The notes below the pieces were generated by a model. The model saw nothing but the letters and a program-made list of their open reading frames with translations, was not told the origin of the DNA and ran no database searches. 64,000 nt of DNA from assembly GCA_965246805.1 (NCBI GenBank), contig CBDFFO010000009.1, positions 248,001-312,000 of the forward strand, written 5' to 3'. Origin of the DNA: Schlegelella_A sp965246805 (GTDB taxonomy: Bacteria; Pseudomonadota; Gammaproteobacteria; Burkholderiales; Burkholderiaceae_C). The translations under genes and the position numbers were made by a program. Every line of letters begins with the position of its first letter. The stretch's first letter is position 1. Positions 8,137 to 17,206 of the stretch are shown here, one piece after another.

Positions 8137-11100
8137 TGCGTCTCGCCAGTCTCGCCGTCGAGGACTTCCGTGCGATCCGGCAACTCAGCATCGCGTTCGG
8201 GCAAGGGGTCAACGTCCTGCACGGGCCCAACGACCTCGGCAAGTCGACGCTCGCCGAGGCGGTCCGCGCGGCGTTGCTCGTACCGCCCAGCTCGTCGGAG
8301 GCCGACAGCTACCAGTCGTGGTACAGCGGCAACTCGCCGCGCGTCGAGCTCGCGCTGGTCGACGACGACGAGCGCTGGTGGAAAGTGGTGAAGAGGTTCG
8401 GGAGCGGCGGCAGCTCCGCTGCGGAGCTGTTCCATTCGAAGGACGGCAAGAGCTGGACACTCGACTGCCGCGCCCGGCAAGTCGAGGAGACGTTGCGCTC
8501 CAAGGTCCTGCCGTGGGGCATCCCGGTGCCGGGAGGCCGTGGCGGCACGCGCGGAATGCCCGACAGCTTCCTTGTCAACGTCCTGCTGGGACAGCAGGGT
8601 GGCGTCGATCAGGTCCTCACGCGCAGCCTGGCTGAAGATCCGGCCGAATCTGGGAAGCTCCGGCTCGGTAAGGCGCTGGCCGCGCTGGCGCAGGATCCGC
8701 TATTCAAAACCGTACTCGCGCGCGCCCAGAGCGAGTTTGACCAACGTTTCACGGAAACCGGCCGTGCCCGCCGAGGACAGACCTCTCCGTTCACCCAGGC
8801 GACCACCAAGGTCCGCGACATCCAGGCGGCGCTGACCGAGTGCCGCCGCAAGCTCGACGAGTCGCAGTCCATCGAAGCCGAGATCGCGACGCTGCACCAG
8901 CAGCTTGACCAGGCACAGCGCGAAGTGGACGAGTCAGGGGCTGACGTCGCCGAGCAGCGCGCGCGCTTCCAGCGCGGCGTCGAACGCGGCCAGGCCGAGG
9001 AACGGCTCAAGCAGGCTGGCGACGCGCTCGCTGCGATCGATGCCGAGGTGTCACGGCTGGCGCAGATCTCTCTGGATCTGGATCAGGCGAAGGACCGCGT
9101 AACGTCGGCGGAGGAAGCGTTGCGCGCGGCGACCCAGGCCGCCGCGTCGAGAGACGAGGCGCATCGCGCAGCGGGCGAGGCAGTTCGCGCCGCCGCGAGT
9201 CAGGATGCGCAGCGCGAGCAGGTCATGCGCCGCGCGCAGATCGAGAAGGAGCGAGCCGAGTTGGAGGTGCGGGTCGCGGCGGCTACGGCGCTCCAGCGCG
9301 AGGTAGCTCTCGCGATCGACGCGCGGCCACTGGCGCGCGAAGCGCGTCAAGCGCAAGTCGCGTCGGCGACAACGCTGGACAAGGTCAAGGCAGAGCAGGA
9401 GGAGGCGATCGCCGAGGAGCAGCGACAGGCGAGCGAGGTCGAGGTGGCGCGCGCGCTGTCGGCCTTCGTGCGCTGGCGCGCGGCCGTCGCCGCTGCGGAA
9501 GACGGTGCAAAGACCCGAGCAGACGCGAAGCGCGAGCATGAGCTCGCGACAACGAAGGAAGCCGAGGCCGTCACGAAGGAAGGCGAGCTCGCCGCGGCCA
9601 CCTCGGCACTCGCGCGGCGCGAGCAACAGCTGCCGTCGACCGCCGCTCTGCAGGCACTCCTGACACTGGAACGAGAGCTGGAGCGCGCCGAAGCTGCGCT
9701 TGGTGGAGGCCTCAGCGTCAATCTAGTGCCGCAACGGCCGCTCGACATCGCGACACGGGTCGATGAGCGACGGGCCGCGAAGGCCCGCGCGACCTCCGCT
9801 GCGGTCGCGTTCGAAGCCGAACGGAGGCTCCGGCTCTCCATCGAGGGCGTTGCCGAGATCGACATCTCTGCCGGCAGTCCGGACGCACGGAGGGCCGCCG
9901 AGTCACTCCGCGAACGCTGGCGCGGCGAAGCCGCGCCGGTGCTGAAGCGCGCGGCACTTGACCGACTCGAACAGGTGACCGCGGCGATGCGCGCGCTCGA
10001 GGTCGAGCGCGCACAGATCGCCGAGAGCCGGCGCGGCATCGACCAGTTGCGCACCGATGCCCGAAACCTGCGCGAGCAGGCCACGATCCGCGAGCAGAGC
10101 GTCGCATCGGCGGCACTTGGCAAGGAGGAGATCGACGCGCGGCGTGCCGCGCTTCAGGAGCACGATCCCGAGCAGCTCGAGGTGCACTGGCAGGCCATGA
10201 ACCGGCCGGCCGAGCGCGCCCTCGCCGAGGTTCACGAAGCGCTTCAGAAGCGCCACGGTGTACAGCTCGCGAAGGTCGCTCAGTGCGGCGAGACCGTGAA
10301 GCAGGAAGCTAAGCGCGTGCAAGAGGCGAGCACGCGGGCGCAGGATGCCGAGGCAGCGCATGCCTTGGCATCGGAAAAGCTCCCGTGCGATCTCGACGAA
10401 CTGGCCGAGAAGGCCGAGGACGACGCGGCGGCGTTGGAGCAAGGTATTGCCGCACTGGACGCGCAGTTGCAAGCCGTGGCGACCGACGCGGACCAAGCGC
10501 TTGTGAAGGCAAGGTCGACGCTCGAAGTCGCGACCGTTGAGCTGAACGTCGCCCGAAGCGCAGAGACCGCGGCTCGCACCGCCTCCTCGGAGGCTGCGCG
10601 CAGCCGCGATCTCCTCGAAGGACAGACGGAACAGCTGAAGCAGCAGGTCGCACGCCTCGATCGCGACCTGGCGGTGGTCGCGGTACACGAGTGCGAGGCC
10701 GCGCTGGCCGCGATCCCGCTAGAGTCAGTGGCATCGCAGGCGATGCTCGATGACGCCGAACTGCGAGCTGCTCGCGCTGCGCAGGGGCACGGCGAGGTGC
10801 GCAGCCGACTGCTCACCTGCGATGGCGCCCTCCTCCACGTCGGAGGCGCCGCGGTCAAGGAGGAGTTGCAGCGGCTTGAGGAAGCGCAAGCGGTCGCAGT
10901 CTCGCAGGAGCGGGGCCTGGAAGTCGACGCGGATGCATGGAAGCTGCTGCGCGACACCTTGCGGGAGGTCGAAAACGCCGAAGGCGCGCACCTCGGGCGC
11001 GCCCTCGCACAACCGGTGACGGCACGCTTCGAGGAGCTGACGGCGGGGCGCTATGGGGGACTGCGGCTCGATCCGACGTTGCGCGCGGAGGGGCTAGCGG

Positions 11101-11438
11101 CCCATGGGGGAAGCGCGCCGGAGCGCGACGTGCTCGCATCGCTTTCGGTGGGAACGCGCAACCAATTGGCGACCCTCGTGCGGCTGACGATCGCGGACCA
11201 GTTGAAAACGGCGATCGTTCTCGACGATCACCTCGTCAACGCAGACCTGTCGCGACTGGCGTGGTTTCACGACCTGCTGCGACGAATCGCCGTCAATGCG
11301 CAGATCGTCGTCATCACCTGCCGGCCGACGGACTACCTCGACGGGCCAGCCGGCCCGAGCGCGTGCCAGCATGCGAACGCGGCCTACTCGATCGATCTTG
11401 GACGGGAGTTGCGGCGGCACGATGCGCGAACGCCGTGA
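8136..11438 (+). CDS. SbcC/YhaN-like AAA ATPase with long coiled coil
   Basis: An 1100-residue SMC-like ATPase. Walker A is GPNDLGKST at residues 30-38. A long alanine-, glutamate- and arginine-rich coiled coil fills the middle. The ABC signature region (LASLSVGTRNQLATLVRL) and the Walker B region (AIVLDDHLVNAD, near residue 1026) lie at the C-terminus. The LDD form of Walker B resembles YhaN-type proteins more than classical SbcC. No CxxC zinc hook is visible in the coiled coil, unlike SbcC and Rad50. It should pair with the preceding SbcD-like nuclease as an ATP-gated DNA end-processing complex, and with the SNF2 protein as a three-gene unit. Confidence 0.84.
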   Translation: MRLASLAVEDFRAIRQLSIAFGQGVNVLHGPNDLGKSTLAEAVRAALLVPPSSSEADSYQSWYSGNSPRVELALVDDDERWWKVVKRFGSGGSSAAELFHSKDGKSWTLDCRARQVEETLRSKVLPWGIPVPGGRGGTRGMPDSFLVNVLLGQQGGVDQVLTRSLAEDPAESGKLRLGKALAALAQDPLFKTVLARAQSEFDQRFTETGRARRGQTSPFTQATTKVRDIQAALTECRRKLDESQSIEAEIATLHQQLDQAQREVDESGADVAEQRARFQRGVERGQAEERLKQAGDALAAIDAEVSRLAQISLDLDQAKDRVTSAEEALRAATQAAASRDEAHRAAGEAVRAAASQDAQREQVMRRAQIEKERAELEVRVAAATALQREVALAIDARPLAREARQAQVASATTLDKVKAEQEEAIAEEQRQASEVEVARALSAFVRWRAAVAAAEDGAKTRADAKREHELATTKEAEAVTKEGELAAATSALARREQQLPSTAALQALLTLERELERAEAALGGGLSVNLVPQRPLDIATRVDERRAAKARATSAAVAFEAERRLRLSIEGVAEIDISAGSPDARRAAESLRERWRGEAAPVLKRAALDRLEQVTAAMRALEVERAQIAESRRGIDQLRTDARNLREQATIREQSVASAALGKEEIDARRAALQEHDPEQLEVHWQAMNRPAERALAEVHEALQKRHGVQLAKVAQCGETVKQEAKRVQEASTRAQDAEAAHALASEKLPCDLDELAEKAEDDAAALEQGIAALDAQLQAVATDADQALVKARSTLEVATVELNVARSAETAARTASSEAARSRDLLEGQTEQLKQQVARLDRDLAVVAVHECEAALAAIPLESVASQAMLDDAELRAARAAQGHGEVRSRLLTCDGALLHVGGAAVKEELQRLEEAQAVAVSQERGLEVDADAWKLLRDTLREVENAEGAHLGRALAQPVTARFEELTAGRYGGLRLDPTLRAEGLAAHGGSAPERDVLASLSVGTRNQLATLVRLTIADQLKTAIVLDDHLVNADLSRLAWFHDLLRRIAVNAQIVVITCRPTDYLDGPAGPSACQHANAAYSIDLGRELRRHDARTP

Positions 11439-11582
11439 CGTGGGGAAAGCCACGGACCGCCGACCGAGTGTGCCGTTCGAGATTCCGCGCTCGGCCGAAC
11501 CGCCGGCTGCCGCTCATTAAGCGCAGCGCGTGCGGTAGTTGGCGAGATCTGCGGCGAGGGCCACTCAGCCGCCAAGACCTCA

Positions 11583-11603
11583 TGTATGGTGGACCTCTAT
11601 ACA
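11583..11603. promoter_or_regulatory. Inverted repeat upstream of ribbon-helix-helix gene
   Basis: TGTAT (11583-11587) and ATACA (11599-11603) form an inverted repeat separated by 11 bases, ending 11 bases before the ATG of the small DNA-binding protein gene. It could be an autoregulatory operator. This is inference from position only; the arms are just 5 bp. Confidence 0.3.
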
Positions 11604-11614
11604 AGGCAGGCACC

Positions 11615-11809
11615 ATGACAGCAGAAAAGACGGTGTCCATGAGCTTTAGGGTGTCACCCAAGTTCAAGGCGCTGCTGGAGATCGCAGCAGCCCGCGAGAA
11701 CCGTAGCCTGACCAACATGCTGGAGTACCTGGTCTTCGCACATTGCGAACAGCACCGACTCCACGCCTCCCCTGCCGACGCGCCTCATGCCAAGGGCGGC
11801 CGAAAGTGA
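11615..11809 (+). CDS. Small ribbon-helix-helix-like DNA-binding protein
   Basis: A 64-residue protein with the ribbon-helix-helix pattern: a short strand (TVSMSFRVSP) followed by two helices (KFKALLEIAAARENRS and LTNMLEYLVFAHCEQ). Such proteins bind DNA as dimers and often regulate their own operon. It is preceded by 176 bases of spacer, so a promoter probably lies there. Its TGA overlaps the GTG start of the big helicase-nuclease gene, so the two are translationally coupled. The start ATG 11615 gives a clean domain with no extension. Its likely job is operon regulation, inferred from fold and position. Confidence 0.7.
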   Translation: MTAEKTVSMSFRVSPKFKALLEIAAARENRSLTNMLEYLVFAHCEQHRLHASPADAPHAKGGRK

Positions 11810-14800
11810 GAGAAGCTCTCGCCCCGGGAGCGTCGCAGGTCCTCGCTTTGCTCGACTACATCGAGCAAGTCGAGAAGCTGAAAACGAAGCCGGCCTTCTC
11901 CGTCCCTAGTGAGTTCTTCGTCGCCTACCAGCACGAACTCAGGGGACTGCCGGAGCTGCAGCTCAACTTGCAAGTCGAAGGCGACGACGTATGGCTGCGG
12001 GTTCCGCGACTGCGGGAGATCACCCCACCCGAGCCGGACGAATTCCTGCGGCCCTGGGTCACGCTCCCGAAAAGCCCAGAGAAGGCGCCCGAACTCAAAG
12101 GCGAAAACATCATCCTTGAGGGCAAGCGTGAAATTGGGCGTGAGCGGATCGACGACCACCCGCACGTCCGCGACCTCTTCGACTGGTACGTCGAATACCA
12201 ATGGGCTCCTTGGGCGGCGGCGGAGCGCCCACGTCGCAAGACCATCGGCCGATACAACCAGCTCTTCTCGCTGCAACAAGCGATCTCGTCAGAGGGCGCG
12301 GAGACGCCCCTGGAATTGGCCTGGGGCATCGGCTACGCGGCCTGGAAGAAGGAAGGCTTCGCCACTCCAGTCAAGCACCCGCTGCTCGTCCAGCCTTGTG
12401 AAGTCACGCTGAACGAGAAGACCTTCGACCTCGAGATTCGACCCCGTGACGTCGAACCGCGGCTGGAGGCGGATTGTTACTCCGAGATGGAGATACCCGG
12501 CGTGCGCCAACTGGAGGCCTTTTGGCGCAGCGCGCTGGCCACCGGTGCCAATCGCGTCAATCCGTTCGAGGCTTCGACGTTCGACGGCACGTTGAAGTCC
12601 GCCGTCGGGCACCTGGACCCGTCAGGCACGTACGAGGTGCGCACCGATGACGTGACACCCCCCGCGCCCAATGACAAGCTGAGGATCACGAACACTTGGG
12701 TGCTCTTCGGGCGCAAGCGCTCCGGCGACATCTTCTTGGAGGACATCCGCCGCCTCAAGAAGAAGGTCGAGGAAGCTACTTCGTTGCCGAGCGTCATACG
12801 GAGCTTCGTCGAGCACGGCGACTCGACGGTGCGCGTGCGTCCGGAGCAGCCGTTCAGGGGTCTTTCGACCAGCGATGGCGGCTCCGACGCGATGGAACTG
12901 TTCTTCCCGATGGCCTACAACGACGAACAGGTCTCCATCGTCCAGAAGTTGCACGCCAACGATGGCGTGGTCGTGCAAGGGCCGCCCGGCACCGGCAAGA
13001 CGCACACGATCGCTAACGTCATCTGCCACTACCTCGCTCAGGGCAAGCGGGTACTCGTCACCGCCAAAGGCGAGTCGGCGCTGGCTGTGCTCCAGGAGAA
13101 GCTGCCGGAAGGGATACGGCCGCTGAGCGTGGCGCTGCTATCCGACGAGCGCGACGGGATGAAGCAGTTCGAGCATTCGATCCAGACGATCGCATCCAGC
13201 GTCGCATCGATCAATCCGACCCGTGCCGCATCGGCGATCGCGGCAGCCGAGGAGCGGCTCAACGAACTCCACGCAAAGATATCTCACGTCGACCGCACTG
13301 TCGCGGCGTACGCGAGCAAGCACATGCAGAAGTGCCAGTTTCAAGGCCGCGAGATGGCGCCTGAGGAGATGGCCAAACTGGTGCTCCAGGACGCCGACGT
13401 CCATCGGTGGTTTGACGACGAACCGCCCGCCAGCAAGGACGGTACGCTGCCTTTCGACGACGCAGCCTTGATCTCGCTACGACACGCCCGCATGCGGGTA
13501 GGGGCTGATCTCCATTACCTGGACTGCTCGCTCCCTGCGCCCGATGCGTTTCCCATATGGCCAGACTTGCTCGGCCTGCACCGCGACCTGATCAAGGCCA
13601 AGTCCATCGAGGCTAGCGTGAGCCAGGGCAACACCCTGGCGCTGATCGATTCCACGTTGGAAACCTTCGAGAAGGCGCAGGCGCTCGTGAAGTTCTTGGA
13701 GGACCGGTTGTCGCTCAAGGCGAAGGCGGCGGGTTCGCGCCAGCCTTGGCTCGACACCTTGGCGAAACGGTTCGCAGAAATGCAACCAGCCGACCCGGTG
13801 CTGCAAGCCCTCCTGGCACTTGTCAGCGACGTTCAGCGGCTGGAGCGGCAGCGGCGCGAACTTGTCCCCAGGGCAGCGAATGTTCCACTGGATGCCGAAC
13901 TCGACCAGGACTTCGCTGAGGCACTGAAGAGGCTCGTCGCTGGCAAGAGCGCCTTTTCGCTCCCGTTTGGCAAGGCGGAGGCGCGCAACTTGGTCGCCGG
14001 GACAAGCGTCACCGGCAGTCCTCCCTCTTCGCGGGGCGAATGGGAGGTTGTGCAGGAGACGCTCAGCTGGCGCCAGGCAGCGCGGAAGGTGCTGGCCCGC
14101 TGGAACTCGCTCGCGATTGAGTTCGGCCTGCCGCCGGCGGACCTCGCCCTCGAACCCGCTTTCAAGAAGCTCACGGTCTGCACATCAGGGATCGAGGATG
14201 TTCGGCAGCTGACGTTTGAATTCGACGCGAAGCTGCATCACCGCCTCGAAGAGGTGTTCGGCAAGCGTACCGCCGACCGGATGTGGGACGGCGGGGAAGC
14301 GTTCGTGGCCGGCGCCTACGCCAGCCTTCAGGCGCACGTCGACAAGGGGCGCTTGGCCTACGCGATGAAGCGCGTGCAGGAACTGGTTCGAAAGCTAGAA
14401 GGACATGGAGGCAGCATCGTCGGGGAGTTGCGGACGTTCCTTGTCGACGAGATCGGCCATGCAGCTGCTGACGAGCAGCAACTGCACAAGACGTGGCTGG
14501 CACTCCAAGCAGAGCTAGCCCGGCTCACCGGGTTGCTTCCGCCCTTCCAAGAAATCTCCCGCGTAACTGCCGCAATCGAGAAGGCAGGGGCTACGAAGTG
14601 GGCGAAGCGTTTGCGCACCGAAACCGCCTCCCCCGACGCGGACACGATCACACCCGCGAACTGGCTGGATGCCTGGAACTGGCGGCAGGCCGTCATGTTC
14701 CTGGACGCGATCGACGGCCACCACAAGGTGCGTGAGCTGTTTGACGAACGCAAGGCACTGACAACGTCGCTGGCACGCACCTATCAAGAGCTCGTGGCCG

Positions 14801-16296
14801 AGAAAACCTGGCTGGGCGTGTTCCATAACTCGCCCGACTCGGTGCGGCAGGCTCTCCAGGCCTACCTGAATGCTGTCCAAGCGATGGGTTCCGGCACCGG
14901 CGTACGTGCCGTTCGCCACCGCAAGAGCGCAAGGGACGCAATGGTGCGGGCGTACCAGGCCGTCCCTTGCTGGGTGCTGCCACAGTGGCGCGTCTCCGAG
15001 ACGATTCCGCCGGACGTCGGTCTGTTCGACCTGGTCGTCATCGACGAGGCATCGCAGTCCGACATCTGGGCGCTTCCCGCGCTGTTGCGAGGCAAGAAAG
15101 TCCTCGTCGTCGGTGACCACAAGCAGGTGTCTCCCTCTGCCGTTGGAACTGCCGAAGAGAAGATCAAGGAGCTTGTCAGTCGGTTCCTGACAGACCAGCC
15201 ACACGGCTCGGAGATGACCCCGGACAAGTCCATCTACGATCTGGCGCGGGTCGTTTTCGCCGGCAACTCGGTGATGCTGAAGGAGCACTTCCGCTGCGTG
15301 CCCGCCATCATCGAATTCTCGAACCGCGAGTTCTACCAAGGCGACATTCGCCCGCTACGACTGCCCAAGGCCAACGAGCGCCTCGACCCCCCACTCGTCG
15401 ACGTGTTCGTCAAAGGTGGCTCGCGCAAGGGTGATGCAAATCATGGCGAGGCGACGGCCATCATCGATGAAATCGAGACCATCCTGGCGGATCCATTGTT
15501 CGGGGGTCGGAGCATTGGGGTCGTCACGTTGCTCGGCACGGAGCAGGCGGCGTTGATCAACAAGATGGTTGGCGAGCGGATATCGCCGGTTGAGGTCGTA
15601 GCGCGCAAGATTGCAATCGGCCCTCCGCCTGTCTTCCAGGGCCGAGAGCGCGACATCATGTTGGTGTCGATGGTTCTCGGTCACGGCGATCGCGCCGCAG
15701 CCAATCGGGCCGATATGCACCAACGCTTCAACGTGGCATTGTCGCGTGCGCGCGACCGCACGTACCTGTTCCGCTCCGTTGGCGAGACCGAATTCAAGGA
15801 AGACTCCCTGAACGGCAAGGTCATCAGCCACTTCAAGCAGCCGTTCCGGCAAGAGGCAAGAAGAGTGCAAGCCCTTCGCGAGAAGTGCGAATCAGGGTTC
15901 GAAGGCGAGATGTTCGATGAGCTGGTCAAGCGTGGATTCCGGGTGGAGCCGCAGGTTCGTTGCGGCGGCTACTACATCGACTTCGTCGTTGAAGGCGATG
16001 AAGGACGCCGCCTAGCCATCGAGTGCGATGGCGACCGCTTCCACGGTCCCGGTCAGTGGCAGGAAGACATGGTGCGACAGCGGGTCCTGGAACGGGCTGG
16101 CTGGACGTTCTGGCGTTGTTTCGCATCGAGCTTTGTGCGCAGGCGTGAGTCCGTGCTCGCCGACCTCATGCAAACGCTTAAAAGGCTGGGCATCGAGCCA
16201 TTGGGCGCCGAGTCTGTCGACAACACCGTTTGGGTCCAGTACAAGGAAGTGGACCCGTATGGCATCGACGAAGATGAAGTGAAGGAAGCGGCATAG
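11806..16296 (+). CDS. SF1 helicase with C-terminal restriction-endonuclease-like domain
   Basis: A 1496-residue superfamily 1 helicase of the COG1112 (AAA_11/AAA_12) type. Walker A GPPGTGKT is at about residue 391 and the Walker B DEAS at about 1078, followed by GDHKQVSPS and EHFRCVP. The late motifs are QGRERDIMLVSMVL and NVALSRARDRTYLFRS. The last 130 residues form a Vsr/MTES_1575-type nuclease domain: FEGEMFDELVKRGF, YYIDFVVEG and LAIECDGDRFHG supply the E, D and ExD-type acidic residues, followed by RAGWTFWRCFAS. Start GTG 11806 overlaps the upstream TGA. The insert between Walker A and B is about 680 residues and largely alpha-helical. Fusion of helicase to nuclease points to cleavage of foreign DNA. 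The J-domain-like gene follows after 2 bases. Confidence 0.85.
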   Translation: MREALAPGASQVLALLDYIEQVEKLKTKPAFSVPSEFFVAYQHELRGLPELQLNLQVEGDDVWLRVPRLREITPPEPDEFLRPWVTLPKSPEKAPELKGENIILEGKREIGRERIDDHPHVRDLFDWYVEYQWAPWAAAERPRRKTIGRYNQLFSLQQAISSEGAETPLELAWGIGYAAWKKEGFATPVKHPLLVQPCEVTLNEKTFDLEIRPRDVEPRLEADCYSEMEIPGVRQLEAFWRSALATGANRVNPFEASTFDGTLKSAVGHLDPSGTYEVRTDDVTPPAPNDKLRITNTWVLFGRKRSGDIFLEDIRRLKKKVEEATSLPSVIRSFVEHGDSTVRVRPEQPFRGLSTSDGGSDAMELFFPMAYNDEQVSIVQKLHANDGVVVQGPPGTGKTHTIANVICHYLAQGKRVLVTAKGESALAVLQEKLPEGIRPLSVALLSDERDGMKQFEHSIQTIASSVASINPTRAASAIAAAEERLNELHAKISHVDRTVAAYASKHMQKCQFQGREMAPEEMAKLVLQDADVHRWFDDEPPASKDGTLPFDDAALISLRHARMRVGADLHYLDCSLPAPDAFPIWPDLLGLHRDLIKAKSIEASVSQGNTLALIDSTLETFEKAQALVKFLEDRLSLKAKAAGSRQPWLDTLAKRFAEMQPADPVLQALLALVSDVQRLERQRRELVPRAANVPLDAELDQDFAEALKRLVAGKSAFSLPFGKAEARNLVAGTSVTGSPPSSRGEWEVVQETLSWRQAARKVLARWNSLAIEFGLPPADLALEPAFKKLTVCTSGIEDVRQLTFEFDAKLHHRLEEVFGKRTADRMWDGGEAFVAGAYASLQAHVDKGRLAYAMKRVQELVRKLEGHGGSIVGELRTFLVDEIGHAAADEQQLHKTWLALQAELARLTGLLPPFQEISRVTAAIEKAGATKWAKRLRTETASPDADTITPANWLDAWNWRQAVMFLDAIDGHHKVRELFDERKALTTSLARTYQELVAEKTWLGVFHNSPDSVRQALQAYLNAVQAMGSGTGVRAVRHRKSARDAMVRAYQAVPCWVLPQWRVSETIPPDVGLFDLVVIDEASQSDIWALPALLRGKKVLVVGDHKQVSPSAVGTAEEKIKELVSRFLTDQPHGSEMTPDKSIYDLARVVFAGNSVMLKEHFRCVPAIIEFSNREFYQGDIRPLRLPKANERLDPPLVDVFVKGGSRKGDANHGEATAIIDEIETILADPLFGGRSIGVVTLLGTEQAALINKMVGERISPVEVVARKIAIGPPPVFQGRERDIMLVSMVLGHGDRAAANRADMHQRFNVALSRARDRTYLFRSVGETEFKEDSLNGKVISHFKQPFRQEARRVQALREKCESGFEGEMFDELVKRGFRVEPQVRCGGYYIDFVVEGDEGRRLAIECDGDRFHGPGQWQEDMVRQRVLERAGWTFWRCFASSFVRRRESVLADLMQTLKRLGIEPLGAESVDNTVWVQYKEVDPYGIDEDEVKEAA

Positions 16297-16298
16297 CC

Positions 16299-16865
16299 AT
16301 GCCTCGACCTTTGATGCAACACGGGATCGGGCAGCTGGAAGAGATGTTCGCGAAGGGGAAGGCAGACCCGTCGGTGCTCGAGCAGCTGGAGAGTGAGCTC
16401 CGATATCGGCAAGTGCCGCGAGCCGTCACTCTCCTGTCCCAAGTGCAGGCTGCCATCGGCAGTAGCGCCGCCCGGCCACGGCCCGCGACCGCTAGTGTGC
16501 CGACGACTCGGCCGCTGTTCCCAGCGGGGCCAGGAACCGAACCTGTGGTCGCGCAGAGCCCTTCTCGAACGGTGGAGACAACGACCTCTCATGCAGCATC
16601 AGCTCCCGTCACAGTTGCGTGGTCAGAGCCAACGCCGCGGCCAGCGGTCGCGATGCCCGTCGCCGAGGCGTATAGGCTGCTGAAGGCTACGCCGAGCTCG
16701 ACTTGGGCATCCATTGAGCAAACGCGACGAGAGGTGGTGCAGCAGTCTCACCCTGAGCGCGTGACGCTGTTGAGTCCGGAAAAGCGAAGCGAAGTACTGT
16801 CGGCCGCCAAGCGCACGAATGACGCATACATCGTGCTCTCTCGAGACCGATGCATCGGGTACTAG
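16299..16865 (+). CDS. J-domain-like protein of unknown function
   Basis: A 188-residue protein. The first 50 residues are helical and charged (GQLEEMFAKGKADPSVLEQLESEL...), followed by a low-complexity alanine/proline/threonine linker. The last 65 residues look like a divergent J domain: AYRLLKATPSSTWASIEQTRR, then SHPERV where DnaJ has HPD, then a helix ending NDAYIVLSRDR. Loss of the aspartate suggests it may not stimulate DnaK in the usual way. It begins 2 bases after the helicase-nuclease stop and ends 15 bases before the next gene, so it belongs to the same operon. A role as an adaptor or assembly factor is inference. Confidence 0.6.
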   Translation: MPRPLMQHGIGQLEEMFAKGKADPSVLEQLESELRYRQVPRAVTLLSQVQAAIGSSAARPRPATASVPTTRPLFPAGPGTEPVVAQSPSRTVETTTSHAASAPVTVAWSEPTPRPAVAMPVAEAYRLLKATPSSTWASIEQTRREVVQQSHPERVTLLSPEKRSEVLSAAKRTNDAYIVLSRDRCIGY

Positions 16866-16880
16866 CCGAGTCGAACGCAA

Positions 16881-17174
16881 GTGAGTATTCAAAACTCTGA
16901 GTTCGCGGCCGCGGGTAGTCAGAGGTGGCTTCAAGTAGCGGTCGCCAACACGCCTGGCCTGCTCGACGCGGCGCTCCGGACATCCGGCGCAATTGACGGC
17001 AACGACTCCGTCACCTGGAGTTCGCCGTTGGCCTCTGCCTTTTTCGCGGAGTACAGAGATGGCGAGGTACTTCGCTGCTTGGGCATCCAGAGCCTACCGA
17101 CTCTGGAGCTGTCGAAGTTCTGGCCGCAACGCGGTCCGGTGTGGGATGCCTTGGGTAAATCTCGCGCGGGGCGG
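16881..17174 (+). pseudogene. 5' part of PD-(D/E)XK-like gene split by IS407-type element
   Basis: Starts at GTG 16881, 15 bases after the J-domain-like gene. The first 98 codons read as an ordinary protein (for example LASAFFAEYRDGEVLRCLG and PVWDALGKSRAGR) until the IS boundary at 17174/17175. Removing the IS and one copy of the 4-bp repeat GCGG rejoins this segment in frame to the segment starting at 18416, giving WDALGKSRAGR followed by LLLVEAKAHIPEA. The D and E-x-K spacing is that of a PD-(D/E)XK nuclease core. With the IS in place the frame runs only 12 codons past the boundary. Confidence 0.75.
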
Positions 17175-17206
17175 TGCGCTGCCCCCAAGCTTCGTAGCAC
17201 TTCGAT

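Noticed and set aside
4049..11438. DISARM or phosphorothioate (Dnd/Ssp) system
   Set aside because: No DrmA/B/C, no methyltransferase, no DndB/C/E-type genes; the SNF2 and SMC-like proteins alone are not enough.
11806..16296. Mokosh-type helicase
   Set aside because: The helicase class is similar, but the nuclease domain is restriction-like and no PLD or kinase domain is visible.
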